This document shows, one piece after another, positions 9,467 through 12,778 of a stretch of 12,778 bases of DNA. Every line of letters begins with the position of its first letter. Within the stretch, counting starts at the first letter, position 1. The stretch spans positions 1-12,778 of the forward strand of contig JBDLID010000089.1 of assembly GCA_039715055.1 (NCBI GenBank). Direction: 5' to 3'. Origin of the DNA: JBDLID01 sp039715055 (lineage in GTDB: Bacteria > Desulfobacterota > Desulfobulbia > Desulfobulbales > Desulfocapsaceae). The notes beneath the pieces were generated by a model that was given only the letters and a program-made list of their open reading frames with translations, searched no databases and had not been told where the DNA came from. The position numbers and the translations under genes were made by a program.

Positions 9467-10651
9467 TCAATGATGGCCGTTGGCCTCGAAGGCCTTGCCG
9501 AACATCCGTTCACCGACCAGGAAGAGCAGTCCGAGTACTCCGATTCCGCCGATTACCAGGGTGTACTCGGCAGGTGAAGGAGAGTAGGAGAGGTAGGTCG
9601 GCAGGCTGTCGTCGTATCCAGCGTAGATCGGAACTATTTCGCCGGCTGCAACAAGGTTGAAGCGGGAGACGAACTGGCCGACGAGAACCATCAGGGCTGC
9701 GGTAGACATGGCCTGGATGGACTGCATCCGGGAGACCAGCAGGAGACCGAAGGGCAGGGCGAGTCCGACAGCGATTTCAAAGACCCAGAAGTTCACCGAG
9801 AGCGGTCCGTTGATCAGTGCCATGGCAGCCAGTCGGGTTTCTTCGGAACCGGTCATTGAGTTGATGTATTTCCATGCAGTGGCGATTCCGATGAGGAAGA
9901 TCATCATGGCCATGACCTTGCCTGCTGCCTGTGCACCTTCAAAGCTGGTCTGGTTCATCTTTTTGCCGCGGATTATATGGGCATAGTGGGTGAACATGAT
10001 GGTAGCTGCAGCACCTGACAGAAAGGCGCAGCCCAGGAAAAAGATTGGAAGCTGTGAGCCGTACCAGAATGGCCTGGCGTTTAATGAAGCAAAAACCGCT
10101 CCAAGGTTTGAGTTGGCGGAAGCTTCGGCAACTGCGCCAAGTACGCCAAGGGCGACGGCTGCTGAGTATTTTTTGGTGAGGATCAGGTAAAATTCGATGA
10201 ACATGAAGCCGACTGCAAGACCGTAGAGAGTTCCCATCCACCAGATATTGGAGGTGAAATTCGGGGTGAGAATGTTACCCAGGGGCATACGCCAGGGATT
10301 TTCGATCTCAAGTCCGATGACGGTAAAGGCGCCCATGATGGCGGCAATGGAGAGCCACACCATGCGGTTGGCCAGAGGGGCCATTTTGTTGCCGCCGAAG
10401 ATGTGACTGATGGCTGCCAGCAGGCAGAGCCCTGTGGAGATGATGGCAAAAAAGGCGTAGACACCGATGAGCATTCCCCAGGGCATCATGCGGGTGTTGG
10501 CAAAGGCGTGATGGTGTCCGACGATCTGGGCATAAAGTCCTCCGCCGACTCCGACCAGGATAAATGCGCCCATGAGAAGCATGAGTTTGTTGACCAGGGG
10601 TGTGGCCACCCTTGGTTCTGCGGTTGCGGAAAGAGAGAAATTGTTAGCCAT
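9467..10651 (-). CDS. NrfD/PsrC-family integral membrane protein (quinol-interacting)
   Basis: This 394-residue protein belongs to the NrfD/PsrC superfamily, whose members pass electrons between membrane quinones and periplasmic or cytoplasmic redox subunits. About ten TM segments are predicted, near 22-44, 60-84, 97-115, 135-158, 163-180, 200-225, 243-263, 283-307, 313-336 and 362-382. Family features include W120 in ENPWRMP, the WWMGTLYGL and RPFWYGSQLPIFFL segments, SRFNLVAAGEIVP (329-341) and the C-terminal YSPSPAEY. A HHH cluster at 46-48 and a terminal HH are visible. GGAGG lies 7 nt before the ATG. Usually such a protein sits with a 4Fe-4S ferredoxin-like subunit, but none is in this operon; only a small TM protein and a MerR regulator flank it. 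Polysulfide or other sulfur respiration is possible but not shown. Confidence 0.9.
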   Translation of the reverse strand: MANNFSLSATAEPRVATPLVNKLMLLMGAFILVGVGGGLYAQIVGHHHAFANTRMMPWGMLIGVYAFFAIISTGLCLLAAISHIFGGNKMAPLANRMVWLSIAAIMGAFTVIGLEIENPWRMPLGNILTPNFTSNIWWMGTLYGLAVGFMFIEFYLILTKKYSAAVALGVLGAVAEASANSNLGAVFASLNARPFWYGSQLPIFFLGCAFLSGAAATIMFTHYAHIIRGKKMNQTSFEGAQAAGKVMAMMIFLIGIATAWKYINSMTGSEETRLAAMALINGPLSVNFWVFEIAVGLALPFGLLLVSRMQSIQAMSTAALMVLVGQFVSRFNLVAAGEIVPIYAGYDDSLPTYLSYSPSPAEYTLVIGGIGVLGLLFLVGERMFGKAFEANGHH

Positions 10652-10679
10652 TGTGTCCTCCGTTAATATGTATAAGGGG

Positions 10680-10907
10680 TTACTTATTATTTGTAATTTT
10701 TTGGGTTGCCGGCTCAGGCTCGGTCGTGGATCGCTTATTCTTTCCGAGACTGAAGACAGCTAAAATTGCGATTGGAGCTGAGAAGGGTCCGAGAAGAAGA
10801 AACAGGATAAAGGCTGCAGTGAACCAGAATCCTTCTGAGAGTTGCTCGGAGTGGTTTCTGACTGTGTCCTGGATATTATCGATTGTAAGTGTGTTTGCAA
10901 ATGTCAT
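10680..10907 (-). CDS. Small single-TM protein, first gene of the NrfD operon
   Basis: This 75-residue protein is not recognised as a known family. Residues 1-26 are polar with amphipathic potential, 27-54 form one long hydrophobic segment (or a tight pair broken at Gly40-Pro41), and 56-75 are a charged, Pro- and Thr-containing tail. It has an excellent ribosome site, AAGGAGG, 7 nt upstream of the ATG. It ends 28 nt before the NrfD-type gene, strongly suggesting co-expression. A small accessory or assembly subunit of the NrfD-like protein is the simplest reading (inference). It is a real gene rather than a shadow because of its ribosome site, spacing and the sigma-54 promoter ahead of it. Confidence 0.78.
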   Translation of the reverse strand: MTFANTLTIDNIQDTVRNHSEQLSEGFWFTAAFILFLLLGPFSAPIAILAVFSLGKNKRSTTEPEPATQKITNNK

Positions 10908-10919
10908 GGTGTCCTCCTT

Positions 10920-10931
10920 GGCGAATTCGCC
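10920..10931. promoter_or_regulatory. 12-bp perfect palindrome next to the ribosome site of the small TM gene
   Basis: GGCGAATTCGCC lies between the predicted transcription start and the AAGGAGG of the first operon gene. It could be an operator, for example for the operon's own MerR regulator, or a small RNA hairpin abutting the ribosome site. The palindrome is seen directly; its role is inference. Confidence 0.4.
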
Positions 10932-10952
10932 GTGTGTCTTTGCAACTCTTCT

Positions 10953-10968
10953 CGCAAGGGGCGTGCCA
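10953..10968 (-). promoter_or_regulatory. Sigma-54 (RpoN) promoter of the small TM / NrfD / MerR operon
   Basis: The minus strand reads TGGCACG-CCCC-TTGCG, matching the -24/-12 consensus TGGCACG-N4-TTGCW at all but the last base. The invariant GG (10966-10967) and GC (10954-10955) are exactly 10 bp apart. Predicted start of transcription is near 10942, giving a leader of about 35 nt. An activator ATPase (bacterial enhancer-binding protein) would be required; its gene is not in this window. Confidence 0.85.
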
Positions 10969-11008
10969 TTTCTAACGTTGAGTGTCCCTTCTAGGGTGTG
11001 GTTTTTGT

Positions 11009-11021
11009 TAAAATATTGATT
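11009..11021 (-). promoter_or_regulatory. IHF-consensus site between enhancer and sigma-54 promoter
   Basis: The minus strand reads AATCAA-TATT-TTA, a full match to the IHF consensus WATCAA-N4-TTR, centred about 73 bp before the predicted start. IHF-type bending here would bring an upstream activator to the sigma-54 polymerase. The surrounding DNA is AT-rich, so a chance match is possible, but its position is the expected one. Confidence 0.55.
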
Positions 11022-11093
11022 TGTCGTTTAAAAATAGTTCTAAAAAATAATTTACAACACCCATTATGAATAAAAATTTATAGATAACTTATG

Positions 11094-11152
11094 GCCTATG
11101 GCGCAATATGCGCCATAGGCTGCAGCTGGCAAGGAGAGTTTTGCGCCATAGG
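11094..11152. promoter_or_regulatory. Candidate enhancer: perfect 12-bp-arm dyad plus third half-site
   Basis: GCCTATGGCGCA (11094-11105) and TGCGCCATAGGC (11109-11120) are perfect inverted arms around ATA. A further direct copy of the half-site TGCGCCATAGG lies at 11142-11152, 33 bp on, about three helical turns. Distances from the predicted sigma-54 start (about 165 and 205 bp) are typical for activator binding. No T-tract follows the dyad on either strand, so it is not a terminator. Confidence 0.7.
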
Positions 11153-11535
11153 GGTGCTCGTTAATAACTGACTGAAATTAAGGCAAATGTGCTGGGTGTC
11201 AGCCCGAAAGAAATAGGGGATGGAGGGGAGAGGCAGGAGGAAATGCAGAGAGAAAAAGTTTTATCTATTGAGGTGGTTAGTTCAGTTTGGGATCGTTATG
11301 CGCCTTGTTTTCTAAAAACGACGTCAGTCAGGATCGATTTAAGCTGAAGTGCAGGGGAGACAATACTGAGAAGAGTGGGAGGAGTGGAGCGGCGGGAGCG
11401 CATGAGCCGTATAAGATCCGCAGCCTCAAAGGCGCCAAAGGGGGGCCACTGGAGCCTTTTCTCAAAGGTGGCAAAGTGCAGTGATTCATCTGTAGTAATC
11501 GAAATCTGATCTGACAATTTTGAGATTAAGGTAAA

Positions 11536-11701
11536 GGGTACCTTGAAAAATAAGTATTTTAGTTCCAAATCAAGGCGTGAGTAGAATTTTGCCACAGGCA
11601 TATAGCTGATATCGGAGCCTCCCTGCGGTCGCTTACCTCCGAGGACAAAATTCTACTCGCAACGAAAAGTTGGGACTAAAAGGCAATTTTTCAAGGTGGC
11701 C
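11536..11701. repeat. Palindromic MITE-like element with about 55-bp inverted arms
   Basis: The two halves are imperfect inverted copies. ACCTTGAAAAAT (11540-11551) pairs perfectly with 11686-11697, TTTTAGT (11557-11563) with 11675-11681, and GAGTAGAATTTTG (11579-11591) with 11646-11658. The intervening parts are partly matched. The 54-nt centre holds its own CGGAG/CTCCG stem (11613-11617 and 11637-11641). No transposase is encoded, which suits a non-autonomous element or an interspersed palindromic repeat. Target-site duplications are not clear. Confidence 0.6.
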
Positions 11702-11753
11702 TAAAATCTTACCTGACAATCCAACCTGGTCTCACCCTGATATAATTTTGTGG

Positions 11754-11790
11754 AATCTCAACCTGGCTTTTCTGCCGAGTGGTTGAGATT
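11754..11790. repeat. Perfect 10-bp inverted repeat
   Basis: AATCTCAACC (11754-11763) and GGTTGAGATT (11781-11790) are exact complements around 17 nt. No T-tract follows on either strand, so it is not an obvious terminator. It may be an operator or part of the neighbouring repeat cluster. Confidence 0.5.
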
Positions 11791-11804
11791 ACCATCCCAC
11801 ACCT

Positions 11805-11841
11805 CAGACTTTCTTGAACCCACTTCAAGTTAAGAGGTCTG
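11805..11841. repeat. Imperfect hairpin with CTTGAA/TTCAAG core
   Basis: CTTGAA (11813-11818) and TTCAAG (11824-11829) flank CCCAC, with outer CAGAC (11805-11809) and GTCTG (11837-11841) also complementary. The core resembles half of the HspR operator CTTGAGT, but the spacing differs from the CTTGAGT-N7-ACTCAAG consensus. Function unknown. Confidence 0.35.
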
Positions 11842-11998
11842 GTTGCAAGATACAGTAGAAAGGTAAAACTGGAGAAAATATGTTAGAATGCCATCTTAAC
11901 TGTGGCTATATTAATAGCTATTAGTGCAATCCGGAAAACATCGCGCAACTGATTCCAAAAATCAACACTCATGACATTTTGTAGACTTTCGTCATTAA

Positions 11999-12778
11999 TC
12001 AATGGTCAATAGCCTTTGAAAAGAAACGGGGATGCATCAGGTTTTCTACCGAAAGAATTTCATCCAGCCTTTCCTCTGCTATCAGTTCTTTTTCCAGCAC
12101 TAGTTCACGAACGCTTTTTCCCTCTTCAAGGGCCTGTTTAGCGATTTCCGCAGCTGCTTCATACCCAATGACTGGATTAAGGGCTGTGACAATGCTGCTA
12201 CTACCCAGGACAAGTTTTCGACAGCGATCCTCGTTTGCCGTGATTCCTTTGATACAGCGTTCTCGAAGAACTCTGCAGCCACGTTTGAGCATCTCCAACA
12301 TGGAGAACAGATCAAAAGCCATAACAGGCTCCATAACGTTAAGCTGAAGCTGTCCGGCCTCTGCGGCCAGAGTTACCGTCAGATCCATCCCAATGACCTG
12401 AAAGGCAATCTGATTGACTACTTCCGGAATGACCGGATTAACCTTGCCAGGCATGATAGATGAGCCAGGCTGCATACGGGGCAGATTGATTTCATTCAAA
12501 CCGCCGTACGGGCCGGATGACAGGAGCCGCAGGTCATTGCATATTTTGGAGAGTTTTACGGCAAGGCGCCGTAAAACACCTGACAGCTGTACATATGCCC
12601 CGGTATCCCAGGTAGCCTCAATGAGGTCTGTGCTTGATACCAGGGGAAATCCTGTGAGTTTGCTCAGGTGGTCAACTGCTTTTTCCCGGTAACCGGGTGG
12701 GGCATTTATGCCGGAACCAATTGCTGTCGCTCCAATGTTAATCTCATAGAACAGTGATTTTACAGTTTCAAGACGTTC
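11999..12778 (-). CDS. aspA: Aspartate ammonia-lyase, C-terminal part (cut by window edge)
   Basis: This partial gene gives the last 259 residues of a roughly 470-residue enzyme that converts L-aspartate to fumarate and ammonia; the N-terminal part lies beyond the window. The frame is open to the last base. The signature loop GSSIMPGKVNP, which carries the catalytic serine, is at visible residues 105-115. Upstream are GATAIGSGINA, LIEATWDTGAYVQLSG and KLSKICNDLRLLSSGP, which match AspA rather than fumarase C (KDVRWLASGPRSG). NVMEPVMAFDL and TALNPVIGYEAAAEIAKQAL follow, and the C-terminal ELDEIL-type end is normal. Its product fumarate could feed anaerobic respiration or the TCA pathway; the nearby Aap importer could supply aspartate (inference). 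No clear terminator is seen after the stop codon. Confidence 0.95.
   Translation of the reverse strand, partial: ERLETVKSLFYEINIGATAIGSGINAPPGYREKAVDHLSKLTGFPLVSSTDLIEATWDTGAYVQLSGVLRRLAVKLSKICNDLRLLSSGPYGGLNEINLPRMQPGSSIMPGKVNPVIPEVVNQIAFQVIGMDLTVTLAAEAGQLQLNVMEPVMAFDLFSMLEMLKRGCRVLRERCIKGITANEDRCRKLVLGSSSIVTALNPVIGYEAAAEIAKQALEEGKSVRELVLEKELIAEERLDEILSVENLMHPRFFSKAIDH

Larger units (their letters stand above)
11153..11998. other. Long intergenic region without a convincing gene
   Basis: No open frame here has both a good start signal and recognisable sequence. It contains a purine-rich stretch (about 11206-11255), a 16-nt direct repeat with two mismatches (CTCAAAGGCGCCAAAG at 11425 and CTCAAAGGTGGCAAAG at 11461), the palindromic element at 11536-11701, and two further inverted repeats. 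It is more AT-rich than the flanking genes. It separates the 3' end of aspA from the enhancer of the NrfD operon and may be a landing site for mobile repeats. Confidence 0.5.

Noticed and set aside
11094..11120. The long dyad as an intrinsic terminator
   Set aside because: There is no T-tract on either strand, and the half-site recurs 33 bp away, which fits a protein-binding site better.
11243..11347. 34-codon plus-strand frame directly after AGGAGG
   Set aside because: The Shine-Dalgarno is only 2-3 nt from the ATG, within a purine-rich run, and the peptide has no recognisable feature.
11296..11601. 101-residue minus-strand open frame in the intergenic region
   Set aside because: Its N-terminal part is read from one arm of the palindromic element, there is no ribosome site, and no family is recognised. 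It could be a fragment carried by a repeat.
11813..11829. HspR operator (HAIR element)
   Set aside because: Only CTTGA/TCAAG is shared; the arm sequence and spacing do not match the consensus.

Overview
The window looks like chromosome of a Gram-negative, probably anaerobic bacterium. The gene set fits a sulfur-metabolising Desulfobacterota lineage, Desulfobulbales-like. That set is an Aap-type amino-acid ABC operon, a stand-alone NrfD/PsrC-type membrane protein, a MerR regulator with a PCW-x4-C cysteine tail, a PreP-like M16C peptidase and AspA. The taxonomic guess is inference from gene content, not from a marker gene.

Positions 1-5290, plus strand: a gene-free leader is followed by aapJ-aapQ-aapM-aapP, a general L-amino-acid ABC importer (binding protein, two permeases, ATPase). 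A strong hairpin with a T-tract between aapJ and aapQ probably attenuates transcription, so that the binding protein is made in excess. After aapP, with no terminator between, comes a small secreted protein built of eleven near-identical 11-residue repeats (consensus GKAWDKTKEGS), resembling LEA group 3 or synuclein-type 11-mers. The block ends in a perfect 10-bp stem terminator.

Positions 5290-8932, minus strand: a 972-residue zinc peptidase of the M16C (PreP/falcilysin) type and dtd (D-aminoacyl-tRNA deacylase). Each has its own candidate sigma-70 promoter.

Positions 8968-11152, minus strand: a probable three-gene operon. It encodes a 75-residue single-TM protein, a 394-residue NrfD/PsrC-family quinol-interacting membrane protein with no visible iron-sulfur or molybdopterin partner, and a 120-residue MerR regulator with clustered cysteines. 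It is preceded by what reads as complete sigma-54 architecture: a near-consensus -24/-12 element, an IHF-consensus site about 70 bp upstream, and a long perfect dyad plus a third half-site about 165-205 bp upstream. A very strong terminator closes the operon. This is the most interesting system in the window.

Positions 11153-11998 carry no convincing gene but hold several inverted repeats, including a roughly 165-bp palindromic, MITE-like element. The right edge (11999-12778, minus strand) is the C-terminal part of aspA, aspartate ammonia-lyase, cut by the window end. Together, amino-acid import (Aap), aspartate deamination (AspA) and peptide degradation (M16C) suggest active amino-acid metabolism beside an inducible membrane redox module.
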